Positions 1 to 12,900 of a stretch of 64,000 bases of DNA are shown here, piece by piece. Each line of letters begins with the position of its first letter. Position 1 is the first letter of the stretch. Source of the stretch: Ulva prolifera (taxonomy: Eukaryota > Chlorophyta > Ulvophyceae > Ulvales > Ulvaceae); assembly GCA_023078555.1 (NCBI GenBank), contig CM041203.1:4300538-4364537 (forward strand), in the 5' to 3' direction. The position numbers and the translations under genes are program-made. The notes under the pieces are model-generated. The model saw only the letters and a list, made by a program, of their open reading frames with translations. It was not told the DNA's origin and searched no databases.

Positions 1-936
1 GCCCTCCGCAGTACATTGTGCCCCAGGCTGACCTTCGAGCACACGAGGGGGGGCCGTGCAGAGCACGCCTTGCGGCGTTTTCACGGTTGCCTAGGTGCCT
101 TGCAGCGCATTCACGGCTGCCCTCCAGAGCCTACATCAATTGCTCTGTGGGGGTGGCCCCGACGGACCGACGCTGCTCGTGCCTGTGGGACGGACCTCGG
201 GGATGGGTGGTGAGCATCCCAGACCGACACTTGCTGGACTCCCCAAGGCCACATCATGATGCCCACGTGAGCCGGGCAGGCAGGTGGCCGTATCCCTGAG
301 AGGCTAGGAGTGACACACCTCAGTCGCCTGGACCGCATGCCGCAGTGGCAGGCTGCCCTGCGGACACGGGCGGAGGGGCGGCCGCGCGGCTTTCATGGCA
401 TCACGCTTGTGGCTACGCCACAAGAGACACGCCGTCAGCTGTGGCCACAGCTCTACAGGCTGAGGCGCCGGAAGATCGTGCTGCGCGGAGGCATGCATGC
501 GAGCTGGCTGACGCCCCGCTGGGATGAGGACGTGCGTCAGGCCGCGGGACGCTCACGCGCATGCATGCAGGACCGAGGTCTGCACCCTGATCCGTCGGAT
601 GCCCCCAGGCTGCTGCGCCAGGCTGCGGCGCCGCCACGGCCGGCGGGGGTGAAGGCCCGGCAGCTGTGCATGCATGCATGCCGTCCCACACGCGCACACG
701 ATCCGCCAGACTGAAGGCGCTCGAGTGGGCGATGCGGGGTGCGGCAAGCGCCGCGCTCTGGGCGCACGGTAAGCGGCTGTGCACCCCCGGTCACACAGGT
801 CACCCCAGCCCAGCCCCCCCATGCGCAAGAGCTCTTTTGCGGCCTCGTTTCAGTGCATGCATTATAGCATGCTCTGGTTCTCTGCCACGCGAGCTGCGTG
901 ACGCAACGACCCGGGCCGTCGTGAGCTGCGAGGCTG
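1..936. other. GC-rich stretch with no confident gene
   Basis: This is the left edge of the window, downstream of the BTB-like gene on the minus strand. A plus-strand open frame at 310-714 (134 codons, Arg-rich) and overlapping frames on the other strand are open mainly because the DNA is GC-rich; none shows a domain I recognise. The stretch contains several copies of the alternating motif TGCATGCATG (near 493, 563, 667, 857). It could hold a 3' exon of a gene that enters from outside the window, but I cannot support one. Confidence 0.3.
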
Positions 937-3509
937 TCAGTGCATGCCAGCCCCGACCTCTGCCCGCACGTTACGCCGCAGATGCCCCGCCCAGCTCAGC
1001 GACGCCGGCCGCTGCAGCAGCCCGGCGACCGACCCCGCGACGCTGCCGCCCCCGCCCCCACCTCTCACGCTCGCCCCTGACACCGGCGCCGGCGGCGGCG
1101 TCGCCGATCTCGCCGCCTTTGCCGCACGCGGTGCGAACACGGCGATTCGGTGCAGCACCGCCGCGAGCGCCTGGACTGCGAGGTGCCCCCCGGCATCCGC
1201 CGCCGCATGCATGCATGCCTGCTGAAACACGACGCGTAGGGTGCCGACCTCGCGGGGGTAGGCCGCGAGGAGCACGTCGGTTGCATGCGTGATCTCCCGG
1301 AGCATCTGCCGGGGACTCCACGCGCCGTCGCAGGCGCCGTCGCAGCTCCCCCCGGCCGTCACGCATGCGGCCGCGAGCGTGCTCACGCGCAGCCACCGTG
1401 GCGCGCCCTCCTGCCAGCATATGCGCAGGAGCGCACGCGTGTACGGTTGGCCGCGGCCGCAGCGCGCGAGCTCGCGGCCCGCGAAGATCGCGGCGTCCAC
1501 GCATGCCGCCTCGTTGCCGCAGGCCTCCGGCGGCGCTGCTGCGGCCCGGCCGCGGGGGGTGGACCCCGGCGGCGACGGGGCCGCGCCGCCGCTGCCGAAC
1601 GATTTGATGATGTCTAGCGCACGGTCGGCCATCTCGGCTTCTGGAACGTGCGGCACCGATCGCGCCAACAGCCACGCCACCTGCAGCATGGCGTCTCCAT
1701 GCATGCCAGGTGACCACAGGGGGCATGCACATCACATCTGTCAATGGTTGGCCACGTCCCGCCGCCGAAGCGGTGGCGGGCATCGTCGCCTCTGACAATC
1801 GCCGCAGTGGATATACCGGACACTGCATGCATGCACCACATGCACAGCGGATCTGCAAGTGCGCCGCATGCAGTGCCAGCGGTGGCAGGCTCTGGCATGC
1901 TTGCCTCAGGGTAGGCGGGCGGAGGGAAACCAACGAGATGACAGCCATCGCGTGTGCTAATCTCAGAGATCAGCACGATGAACAGCAGGAAAAGCTCGGG
2001 TGGCACCTCTTTTGGGGCCAGGGCTGCGATCATCGGCCCGAGGTAGTACGCGACGACGGCGGAGAGGTTCTGCGCGAGGCAGTAATCCAGAGCGCCAAAG
2101 ACCTCGCCGGCCTGCTGCAGCGTCAGCCGCGACGGGGCGGCCCCCTCCATCAGCCGCAACAGCACGTCCAGCGTCTCTGGGGACATGCCGTCCAGGCGCA
2201 TGATGTTGCCCCAGTCGCTGACGCGGAAGCACGTGCGGGGGTGGTCGCTGCGGTGCGACGGCCGGCGGCGGGAGGGCCGGGGCGCGGAGGTCGTGGCTGA
2301 GGAGGCCTCGAGCTGCGAGAAGATGGAGCGGAAGAAGCGGGTGCCGGTGAAGGTGGCGAGGCGGAGGGTGCTGATGGGCCCCGAGGTGCCCTCGAAGACG
2401 ACGTATGAAGGCAGCAGGACGTCGCTCTCTGTGCAGGCGTCGTAGATCTGCAGTGCACAGGTGCGCAGGTTGCTATAGGTTGCCCTGCAGTGCACAGGTC
2501 CTGCAGTGCGCAGGTTCTGCAGTGCGTAGGTTCTGCAGTGCGTAGGTATCTCGGGCGGGTGGGGGTTTGTGTTGTAGTGCTGGCAGTTCACCTGATGCAC
2601 ACGTGGGCTGGTCAGAGGTGTGCCACTGCATCGTAGGCTGGTCCATCAAGGAATGTGGGCGATGTCAGGATGCAGGATGTCATGGTGTGTGATGTGTTGC
2701 AGGAGCTGAGAATCGGTTTTGATCGAGGTGCCTGTGTGCCAATGACGTACTGTTGACCTCGACTGAACGACGCGATAGCTACTGCTGTACCTCGGGGCTG
2801 GATCAAGCTTGAGCTCACTTCAGCGCCTTCACAGACCAACGTCTGCAACCCTACCATAAAAATAGCCTCATATACAAGACGGATGCTGTCGTGACGTGAG
2901 AGGTGAGCCTTTCGCTGGAGAGGGGACGCAGGAGCGCACAGTTCTCGCCGCTGAGGGCTCGTTCAGCAGGAAGTACTCGTTCATCCACTTGTTTGTATAA
3001 TTGGCCTCGACAGGGAAGGAGGCCGTCATCCGCAGGCCGTGTGAGACTGCATCGTCGTCATCTGCTGCACGCACGCCCTTCAACGAAGCAGGCAATTCGT
3101 CGCTGGACGAGTCCATCTCCACACCAGACGACGTGGCCTCACGCCGACCTTGTCTAGCACCTCTCGTCACAGCTTTCTGTGCTCTATCGTGCATTGGGGC
3201 GCCTCTGTGCCCGGGCTCAGAATTGTGCAGTTGGACCTGCGCAAGTTGGTCCAAGGAAGACGTGACCTCCTGCCGGAGTGCTGCGGCCAATGCAGGCCTT
3301 TTGTGTGCTGGACTGCACTGAAGTCGCAGCAGCAGCTGTGCCAAATCAGCCGTCCTGTTGTTGACTTCTGCTTCAAACGTGCTGAGCGGCGAGTCGTCGC
3401 TGGTGCTGCAGTCTGAGAGCAAGTGCAGTAGCAACGCAGAAGCCCAGTTCTCACAAGCCTGTACAATGCTCTCGCATGGATTTATAATTCTTGAGGCGCA
3501 AGCATGCAT
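937..3509 (-). CDS. BTB/POZ-like domain protein (3 exons visible)
   Basis: Proposed exons on the minus strand are 3509-2940, 2447-1977 and 1680-937, all joined in phase 0 (190, 157 and 247 residues plus stop). The middle exon carries a BTB/POZ-like fold: SDVLLPSYVVFEG, then LATFTGTRFFRSIFSQLEA (the usual 'arose as a self-association surface' segment), then MSPETLDVLLRLMEG and a helix LDYCLAQNLSAVVAYYL. BTB proteins are typically dimeric adaptors for Cullin-3 ubiquitin ligases; that role is inferred. The first exon is helical, Gln/Leu-rich, then acidic and Ser-rich (DSSSDELPAS, ADDDDA). The last exon is Ala-rich with a Gly run and has no recognised domain. Introns use GTGCGC (2939), GTGCTG (1976) and TGCAG acceptors. 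The N-terminus is probably incomplete; exon A may begin at an acceptor near 3468, with more exons upstream. It runs head-to-head with the helicase gene. Confidence 0.5.
2455..2560. repeat. Degenerate ~16-19 bp tandem repeat
   Basis: Within the intron just upstream (on the minus strand) of the BTB exon, units resembling GCGTAGGTTCTGCAGT recur about five times with substitutions. Because each unit contains CTGCAG, the array offers several competing TGCAG acceptors in front of the exon that starts at 2447. Confidence 0.6.
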
Positions 3510-4183
3510 ACTGTGTCACCAGCCGCGGACACGTACACCCGGCGACAAGGTTGTGACGGGAAAGACAAACTGGCAGAGCGAAAATATCCAACATATCGAC
3601 TGATCAGCTCAACGGGCAGGGATGGCACTGGTCATCGCGAACATGCGTGAGAATTGGCAGCCGCGCCTTTGCCATCCGAATCGCAATTTGCTTCCTCGTC
3701 CACAGTCGCTAACGACGCCTGGTCAAAGTAACCCGGTGTGCCTGCGGAAAAGCGCTGCACTGTCTGCAGCTGGAACTCGATATGTTGACACTGCGACTCG
3801 ATCATTCACATATGCTAAACTGTGTCTTGTTTGTCACATTGGGCTGCGAAGGAGCCATGCCGAAGCCCTGCACCGTTTCCGTCTCAGACGGTGTGACCGG
3901 CACTTCGATCGGGCAGAGCCTGTGATCTTTGTGAACTCTGCTACATGCTGTTATGCCTCGATGATGTCCTGATGACGACCTACATCAGCATGGGGCTTCA
4001 CATCGGGCAGGCCTCCCGATATTTCGCACGCCAATGTTGTGTCAATGCGGTGGAATGGCGTCACGTGAGCTGTGACGAAAAGGTGCGTTAGCATGACAGG
4101 GCGTACCCATTACCCTGCTCCCATGGGGCCCCAGCCCAATTTCATTACATCAACGACGAATCGTGCATGCATGCATTCACACA

Positions 4184-6442
4184 CATAGCGATGCGCGGCG
4201 GAATGAAGCTTCGATACGTGGCATATTGCGAAGGAGCATTGCAGCAACTGTCGAGCAACACTTTGAGCTGCAAGCCCTCTATTCCGGTTGATGGCGCCGC
4301 TGCGGTATTTGCCTCTGCTGTGCGCTGCTGCATAACGCCGTGCGAGGCCTCGTTGCCTTTGACCTCGACAGCATTTGCGGTCTTCTCCAGCATGCGCAGA
4401 TACATCGAAAGTGCTCGATCATATGGATAGTTGAGCGTCAGCCCGCAAGTAGTCGTCGCATGCCACAGCGAGGGCAGACGGTGAGCGCATGCATATGCAT
4501 ACGTGGCGTCGTGGGCTTGTTTTCATCGGACTCGAGACACCCGTCTATTACCCTGCTGCATCAATGAAAGTCTGCCATCATAAGAAAAAGGCGTTGCATG
4601 CAAGTGTGCCTCTCAGCTTGGAGTATAGTTCGCATAGCAATCCAGGCCACGCACGCAAGTGCATGGCAGGCTCAAGCGGTGCTCCACATCAAGCACCGCT
4701 GTGTGCTGCATGCACAGCTCCAAGCAATATCCAGCACAGTCCATTTCTGATTCTGATGTGATCATCACAGAAGAGATGAGAACGGCTGTCGCCTGTTGCC
4801 GCAACGACTTGCATCTCTGCAGTAGCATACGCACCGCAGATGGCATGGTTCGAGCGATCACCAGGTCGCAACAAACCTGTCGTGTACTAGTGTACTATGT
4901 GGTTGCTACCTGAGTATATATGTTGCGTGCGTGAGCGTGTTGTCACAACATAGCTGTGTCACGTCGACGCCCGGCGTACAGGCTCCCGTGCAGGTGACAT
5001 TTCACTTTGAAACTGAAACATGGCGAGTCAATCTCATTCATTTTGTTGTTGCTGTGATGGCAACTTTGTATTCACGGCGATGTCGATAGCGGGTCTTTCC
5101 TGGTGGCGGGAGCACGCACAGCAAAGTACAGCTACCCGGCAACCGCGGCTTGCCTTTCACACATCATGTTCGTGTGGCGGTTGATATTCGATGTGTATCG
5201 CGTCTGCAGACTCTCTCCTTCCAGCAGTTGCTTCGTATAGCTATAGCTGTGCTGCTCGAAACTAGAGTTACTGCCATTCGCAATGAAGGTAGCTGCTAGT
5301 AGTGTGATCATAAACGTGGCATATCATGTTGTACCAAATGCTATTTGATCGGACTTGCAACGAGAAGAAACGTATGTGGTTGAAAAGTTCTCCCTGTAGC
5401 CACTTCAAAAAGTTCTATTTGATCGGGCTTTTGAAGAGCAGGCATTACCCTAAAATCATGCCCAAGAGAAGTGCAGTCACCGCCACAGATGAACGCCTAC
5501 ATGTGGCTGTCGCGCCTGATGTGTGTCGTGTGCACAATTAACTCGCAGCGCGCCTTGAGCGCTCGCTGTATGTAATGTTCACCACTTTGCAACTCGTGCA
5601 GCAGCGCCCGGATATCTACTCTAATAGCGCAGACTTGCCTCAGACCGTCGCGGCGACCGCGTTGCTCTTCAGCCGGCCGAGCGTTTTCTGAAGCTTGGCA
5701 GCCCCGCCCCGTCGCACCGTTGGCGTTCCGAGCCCGGTCAAACTTGGCGTAACGCTGGTCAACGTTCACACGACGATATATGCCGTCAACACCACGCCCG
5801 TTCATAGCGGATAACCACACAGGGCACACGGAAAGGGGTCATATTAGCTGCGAGGTGTGCAGGCCCGACGTGTCTGCGCTCCAGCAACGCTGTGATACCG
5901 GTCAGCGACTCGGTTCTCCTGTGCCTCGAGGCCGGAGAGCCCCGAAAATCTATCCTGGCCGCGGGGGCCAAGCTTGATTCAATGATCAGGGAGAATTACG
6001 AAACCGTCGTGGTGAATCAGTAAGGCACCGCGGCTCAGTCTGGAGACGCAACCACTCATAGCGAAGTCGTGCAAGCCATGGCCACGCCGTAACGATCCCT
6101 GGACACAGCCTGTGCTCCTGTGACAAAACCGTGGTCTTCAACACAGCAGCGCCTGACAGCCTTCTTCGCCCTGCTGGAGCGGTGACGCTGAAACAATGGG
6201 GCTTCCCAGCATGCTCATGGCGCATAATTATAAGCAGGCCTATCCTAGGATGGCTTGCAATTTGGTGAATCCGGACTGAGACCGCTAGCGTTTGAGGGCA
6301 GAGAACACAGACTTGTCGCGCTTTGTATCTGTGCGATGCTTGCGATACCACCTGCCTCACCGAATGTGTCCTTGAATTGTGTGAAATCTGGCACATACAC
6401 GACAGCCCTGACTCGCAGCTGTACTTCACATTGTGGATCCAT
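4184..6442 (-). other. Candidate upstream exons of the BTB-like gene
   Basis: Several minus-strand frames look coding and helical but are not firmly joined. They are 6442-6361 (begins MDPQCEVQLRVRAVVYV and ends at a GTGAGG donor), part of 5829-5497 (e.g. VDIRALLHELQSGEHYI), 4876 to about 4690 (TGTCGTGTAC side acceptor; MPSAVRMLLQRCKSL), and about 4440-4184 (YPYDRALSMYLRMLEKT). Their order and strand agree with being 5' exons of the gene ending at 937, which would make a much longer protein with a helical N-terminal half. I could not find a clean acceptor for the 4440 exon, and the phases of the others are unproven. If they are not exons, this stretch is the intergenic DNA between the two divergent genes. 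Confidence 0.3.
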
Positions 6443-6953
6443 GCTGCCAACATCACACGCAGTACTCTACATGTACACAATTATCAGCTCAACTTGTAGC
6501 ACCCACGCGACACTGCGGGTGTAAGACATACTTGATCACGGCAACGACAACGTGCAATGCAGAAGTTCACGGATCGAATGGACCTGGGACCAAGGGGAAC
6601 CCTCCAGCGAAGCATGCATATGCCTCCTTTCTTCTATGCCGCCTCAACTGTAGCGAACAGGCTTGTAATCACGCAGTAGAGACCACGTGGTCAAGCGCTG
6701 GCAGTTCGACGCAGTGTCTCGAGATACACTTGCATTCTGCGCGCGCCGGGCTGGACCGGAGTAGCACCAAAGCACTGGTGACCTACCGTTGAGCGGACGC
6801 TCACTTTGTCTATCAACGCATATCATTCTATTCGCTGGTTGCTCAAGGTGTTGCTGTCGGGGAGGCGTGTCCTGTCCTGCCATGCAAGCCTCTGCTGTGT
6901 AAACGGGCGACGCCGTCCAGCAGAGGCAGTAGGCGCTGTCTATCGCGTGTACC
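6443..6953. promoter_or_regulatory. Putative divergent promoter region
   Basis: About 0.5 kb separates the candidate first exon on the minus strand (ATG at 6442) from the helicase ATG at 6954. No TATA box at a convincing position was seen. The assignment rests on gene arrangement only. Confidence 0.25.
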
Positions 6954-9900
6954 ATGCTCCGACATGCACCCAAGCAGCTGCATGGGTGCCCTCGAATGTT
7001 GTGCAAGACCTCTGTCGCGATGCCTGGCCCGCGCACCGCCTGGAGCAGGCCGAGCGCAGCGCACATCAGGAAGGCCCTCACTGCGAACGCACAATCAGCG
7101 ACTGCCCTGAGCTACGAAGATCTGCTAGATCGAAATGAGTCTGTCATGGATGCTGCGAAGTCCATGGGCCACCCCATAGCGAAACTGCTCGTGGTGCAGA
7201 CCCGCGACCGCCTGACTGCAGCAATCAAAGCAGAAAACGTACGATCTGACGAGAACATGTCACCAAGGGCACAATCTGCACTCATAAAACAACGCATTCG
7301 GTGTACGCTGCGAAGTGAATCAACACTGCCAGCCTGCGTGGTGCATAATACGCTGACCTGTGCTCCAAATGCCACAGCTCGACACCGGCTGAGCCTCCAA
7401 CAGGCGGGGTCGCAACGCAGCTCCCGCAACTCTTCAGCCCTTTCGTCAAATCCTTTCATTCATGATCTACTGCATCAGCTGAACAGTGCAGGCGGAGACC
7501 GAGGAGTCTGTCAAGAGGCTGTATCAAGGCAGCAGTCAAAAAGACCTGGTCAGAGATGGCTCAGCCCTGCTGGACCTCCACCTCGAGCCCTGCGGCTCAT
7601 TCTACAATGATGCTGTCTTCGAGCTCACTCCAACCTCTGGCAAGCTCAAGGCCCACAAGTGTGCCTAGCCTCCAGTAACCTAGCATGTCTTCACGTCCAA
7701 ACCTTCGGGGGAGCTCCACACAACACGCCCCCCTTAGGCACTGCAAGGGCAGTCACGTCTCGATGACATGGTGGTCGGAATTCTCCAACGCTTCCCATGC
7801 ACTGGCCGAAACATGAGCACGCACAATGCTGCCAAGCGAGTTCCATCCAGATGCCCAAATCCAATCGTCTTCCTTTTCACACTCCTGCATTAGGTTGTCG
7901 TGCGTGAATGAGGATACGGCGCCAATGTCTTTATTGCACACTTGTTCATGCTGTTTAAACGCGAGCCCACCGAATCACATGCAATCTAGGAGATTCGCGT
8001 CTGCGCGCCCACGTCAGGCAAGCTATCACTGTACCATGCCTGCCCCCACGGCCGCAACGATCCTCTCGAATCTGCGCTGCTTGCCGGTTTTGCGGTGCTG
8101 CCCGCCTCGCCGCCTTCATCGTTGTACCCCACCGACCCTCGCTGTGATCATTTCACCTGGTGGGCTCTCACCTGGTGGTATGTCACCACGCATGCCTGCT
8201 GCGCCTCCAGGTTCACAGCAGGCAAGCCGGCGCTGCTGCTCGCCTCCGCAGACGCCGCGTCCGCAGCCGGCCCGGCGCCGGTGGAGTGCACCGTCACGGA
8301 GAGCGGCCGCGGCGGCGTCCGCGTCGCGGTGCCGACCGACGCCGCCGACGCCATCCTGCGGCGCTTGCGCGGCAGCCCGGGGGCCGCGGCGGCGGCGACG
8401 GTGCGGCTCGACCTGTCGACGCGGGACACGACCCTGCAGCGGCAGCTCGAGGCGCTGCAGTCGCTGGGAAACGTGTGCGACGAGTCGAACGAGTACGAGG
8501 TGCCGCTCTCCCGCACTCGCTGCTGGGATCTTCCTTCTCCTTCCTTCTTGGCCGAGGCTGTTTGTTGCACGTATAGGCCATTTGAGGCTGTTTGTTTGAT
8601 GCCGTGTGCAGGGATGGAGTGGCATAGCGGCTGCATCACTGGTGTGCCTCAGCGCCAAATCCGTCGTGTAAAGTAAAGTAAAGCAAATCTGAATTTACTG
8701 AGCCGTATCCTATTGGACATGGACAACTCCGAGTTAACGAGACAACTCCGAGTTCACGGGTGTTGGGCCTCGACGCGTTGGTGGTGGTGCGGGGCCCCAG
8801 CCTGCCGTGCGTGTCCGCCGCGCTGCACTGGGCCTGCTGCTCTCAGCCGCGTGGCGCTCGCGGCAGCAGCCGGGAGAGGCGTGGAGGTGCTCGAGAGATG
8901 TGCCACACAAAGGCACACATGTCCAATGGGTTGAGGACGGTGTAAAAGCTACCCCCTCCGCTTCAGGAGGTCGTGGGTTCGACTCTGCATGAGCTTTGGG
9001 GAATCGAACGGGTCGTGCGTGACCACCTCGCTTAGCACAGGAGGAGGCCCTGTGAGTTGTGTACGGTCGTGTGAGGGGGTTTCCAGGTGGTTTACCCCTT
9101 CAGCATGTGGTCCCGTTTACCCGGAGTTGTCAACGCCCTCTTCCGGATACAGCTAGGTACATCCATATCTACCTTGCTCTACATTACACGTTCTGCTTCA
9201 CAGAGGTGGCTGCGAACGCACGCAGCCCCAACGCAGGGATTTTTTTTCGCAACGCGGTAGATCCACGTCTGGTGTGCTGTGCTGTGCCGTCACTGCTGCG
9301 GGGGTGTGTGCAGGTGCGTGCGCGCATGCTGGTGCTCAGCCACCCGGCATCCGCGTCGCTCGCGCAGAGCCCCGCGCGGTGGGCGCAGGACGCGGCGTGG
9401 CGCGGTGCCGCCAAAGACGCCCTCGCGGTGCGCCCCCCCTGCCGCCCTGCCTTCGCTCAACTTTCGCCGGTACTTTGTGCACATTCTACCTATTTGCAGT
9501 TATGATCTTAGATGCAAAAGTTGAGGCGATATCGAGCAGTGCATGGTTGATCGTAGAACCAACGTAAGCCTGCGCCGAACTGGCTGGGGCCAGAAGCACC
9601 TCCGCTGTGCCGTACCGCCCCAGGCCGCGCCACATGCATGCTCCCTGTCTTCTGTGTGATCTGTGAGGGTTCCGACACCACATATTCCCACTGCGCATGT
9701 ACATGGATCTCTGGAATGGTCTCATGGTCGACTGAACCCACCCTTCCGCACGTGTTTCCACTTATGTCAAGCTGGTCAGGACCGATGAGGATATGGCTAT
9801 GCGCTATGCTACTTCAGCCTTGCTTAACATTAGAACTATGGCATCACTGAGACAACACCGCCCGGTATGGGACGCTGAGGGGGCTGTGTTTCAACATGCA

Positions 9901-12900
9901 GGCGCTGTACCGGCGCGGCAAACTCAACAAGTCGCAGAGCCAGGCCATCGCGGCATCAATCACGCGCACTTTCTCCATCTGGCAGGGCCCCCCCGGCACC
10001 GGCAAGTCCAACACCCTCGTCGGCCTCATGCAGGCTCGCCCCTCTCCCCGGTTTCCATCCTTTGCCAGATCATTTTTCGCAGAATGCCAGTGCTTTTTTT
10101 CCGGCCATTTTTTCAGTTGTGAATTCTCACGTGCGTGGTCTCCACACGTCAACCGTTTCATTTGTTCACGGATATCAGAGTGCGGCATCTGCCGGCAGGC
10201 TTCATAATCAGGAGGGCTTGGCGTGGCTACAGGTGCTGGTGGAGGCCAGCGAGAGCTCCCCCCAGGCCAAGGCTCTCCTCGGGCAGCTGCTGGTCAGCGG
10301 CGGCACAAACGCATGCGCCGACAACCTCGCGGCGGGCGCCGCCGCCGCCGGCCTCACCGTTGCCCGTGTCGGCAACCCCGCCAGGGTGCAGCCCCCTCCC
10401 AGCTGCTGCGGTTCATCATGCATGCGATATGTGGGCATGAGGTGGAGAGCGCCGCCGTCGCAGTGTACACGTGTGTGGGGAGAGGCTGTGGGCAATGCCA
10501 TGCACCTTGCACCGTAATATAGGGTGCAGCGCCGGCTCTACGCTCTAAATCTGTTCAGAAGATGGTGATGCTGTGTTGGATGACGTGTTGGTATTCTGAT
10601 GCTTCGTGACTTGTGCGGACGCCAGCTACCCAATCTCTACTCTGGGAGCATGCATGCATGTGCCAATATTCAGTAGCGCACGCTGCGTGACGTGCGGCCT
10701 CATCAGCATACGCTTGCTCGCACGACGAGCTATGTAAAAGTAGTGCTGCCCCTGGAAGCACGACGTTTTGCCGCTCGCCAGGCGAGGAAGCGCCGCGCAG
10801 CACAGCATCAACGTCCAGGCACGCGCAGGTCGACCCGGCGGTGAGGCATCTCTGTGCCGAGGCGCTCGCGGAGCGCACGACGACCGGGCAGCGCGCCGCG
10901 CGGCTGCGGCAGCAGGCGGACGCGCTCGCCGCGGCGGCCACGGGCGACGACGGGCGGCCGCCGCCGGCGGAGCAGGCAGCGGAGCGGCGGCGGCTGCAGG
11001 CGCTGCGGCGGCAGGCCGAGACACTCCTGTCGGCGGCCGTGGCTGAGGTGCTTGCGGGGGTGCAGGTGTGGCTGCCCCTCGCTGCCCCTGCTTCGCGCCG
11101 CATGTGCTACGGCGACGGCGGCAGGGATCGGCGGTGCCTGTGTAGCGTTTGGTGCTCATCTGCGTGGTGCTTGGCTGCCGGGTTCGATGACAACGAGGGC
11201 GTTCTAGTGTCATCGCTCTGACCTCCAACATGCAGCTCATCAAACACGCAGGCAGTAAAAGGCGCCGGAGGGCATCGTGATAACGCTGGCCAACACATGC
11301 CCACGGAACCGCACACCCGCGAGTGTTCCTGGTCGTGTCGTGCACCAGCGGGTCCCCCGGTGCTGCCTGCCTCTCTGACCTTGTACATGTGGCACCGGCC
11401 CCGGCCGATCCTGGGAGGGGGAGGGGGGGGGGGGGGGAACCAGCCGATCAACCCGGAGCCAGAACCGACACCCGCCCCTCATGGCCCCTAGGTTTACGTC
11501 AGGTCCATAGGCACACGTATGCACCGGGGGGCTGCGGTGCAGGTGGTGTGCTGCACGTGCACGGCGGCCGCGTCGCCGAGCCTCGGGCGCGTGCACCGCA
11601 TGGTCATCATCGACGAGGCCTCCCAAGCCACCGAGGCCGCGACGCTGATCCCGCTGGTGAAGGGCGCGGAGTGCGTCGTGCTTGCGGGCGACCCGCAGCA
11701 GCTGCCGCCGACGGTGCTCACGCAGGAGGCACGCCGCCTCGGCCTCGACCGGTGCGCTCGTTTCTTCTCTCCTTGTGGTGACACCTGTAGCCACCCCATG
11801 CATGTGCCGGATGACACGGCGGGGCTTCACGTGACTGCGTGGAGTAAGTGGTAATCGGCGTGATTCTAACTGGCCCGCCCTGTGTGGATGCGTTCATGCA
11901 TGCATGCGCACCCTTACCGGCGCCGCGGCGCGTGCAGGACGCTGCTGGACCGGCTGCAAGAGGCCGGAATCGCCGCGGACCTGCTGCGTGTGCAGTACCG
12001 CATGCACCCCGGCATCTGCGACTTCCCGAACCGCTGGTTCTACGGCGGCAAGCTCCGCACCGGTGCGCGCCGCCTGCATGCATGACGGCACAGGGCACGG
12101 TGCGCGCCGCCCGCATGCATGACGGCACAGGGCACGGTGCGCGCCGCCCGCATGCATGACGGCACAGGGCACGGTGCGCGCCGCCCGCATGCATGACGGC
12201 ACAGGGCACGGGGCGGAGGAGTTTGATCGCTTCCATGCTAAGTCTTACAAAAGAGTGAACGGGAGAAAACAAACACTTCCGTGCTGAGTCAGGGCTGTCA
12301 CCTCATACTGCGTACCCGAATCCGCTGTTGCCTCTCTGTGATTAGGCCCGCCGACACGTAACCGCGAGGCGCGCTGTTCTGCCGTGTTGCTTACATGCCA
12401 GCATTCTGAAATCCTGACACCGCGTGCTGCGCGCGCTGTGCCCAGTGCGCGTGCTGTGCCCTACTCTGCCACGCCTATGTGAGGGTCGACCAAGCTGCAA
12501 CAGAAAACCACGAGCCGGCGGCCCTGTGCGCCATCACCCACAGCACGGACAGCTCCAGGCCGACTTGTTGTCTCGCTGTAGTGACTGGGCTGTGGCTCAG
12601 GGACGACTGCCGGCTGGATACGGTGGCGCCGACACGCGTGCTGCGCATGCTGGCCACCGCAACCGTGCCAAACGTGATGGACCATGATAGACAATGCATG
12701 GCCGGAGTGCCGACGTGCCGGTGCTCGTGCTGCGCAGGCGTGAAGGAAGACGACCGGCCACCTCCAGCAGGCCTGCTGTGGCCGGCCCCGCCGACCGTCG
12801 CGACCGCGAAGAGTGGTGCGCCCAAGTGGGCGGCGATGCCGATCGTCCTTGTAGACACGGGGGCTGGCCGGGAGAGCCGCGCGAACCTGTCCAGCAGCCC

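Noticed and set aside
971-1948. 325-codon minus-strand frame, Arg/Pro-rich
   Set aside because: It overlaps the BTB gene's last exon in another frame; composition is that of a shifted GC-rich exon.
8713-8992. Possible extra helicase exon
   Set aside because: Exons at 8499 and 9314 already join in phase with good family continuity, and this stretch lies inside the TIR element.
12228-12290. Reading the 17-29-17 bp pattern as a CRISPR-like repeat-spacer unit
   Set aside because: The central 29-mer is the conserved part and the flanks differ at each locus, which is the opposite of a CRISPR layout and fits insertion with target duplication.
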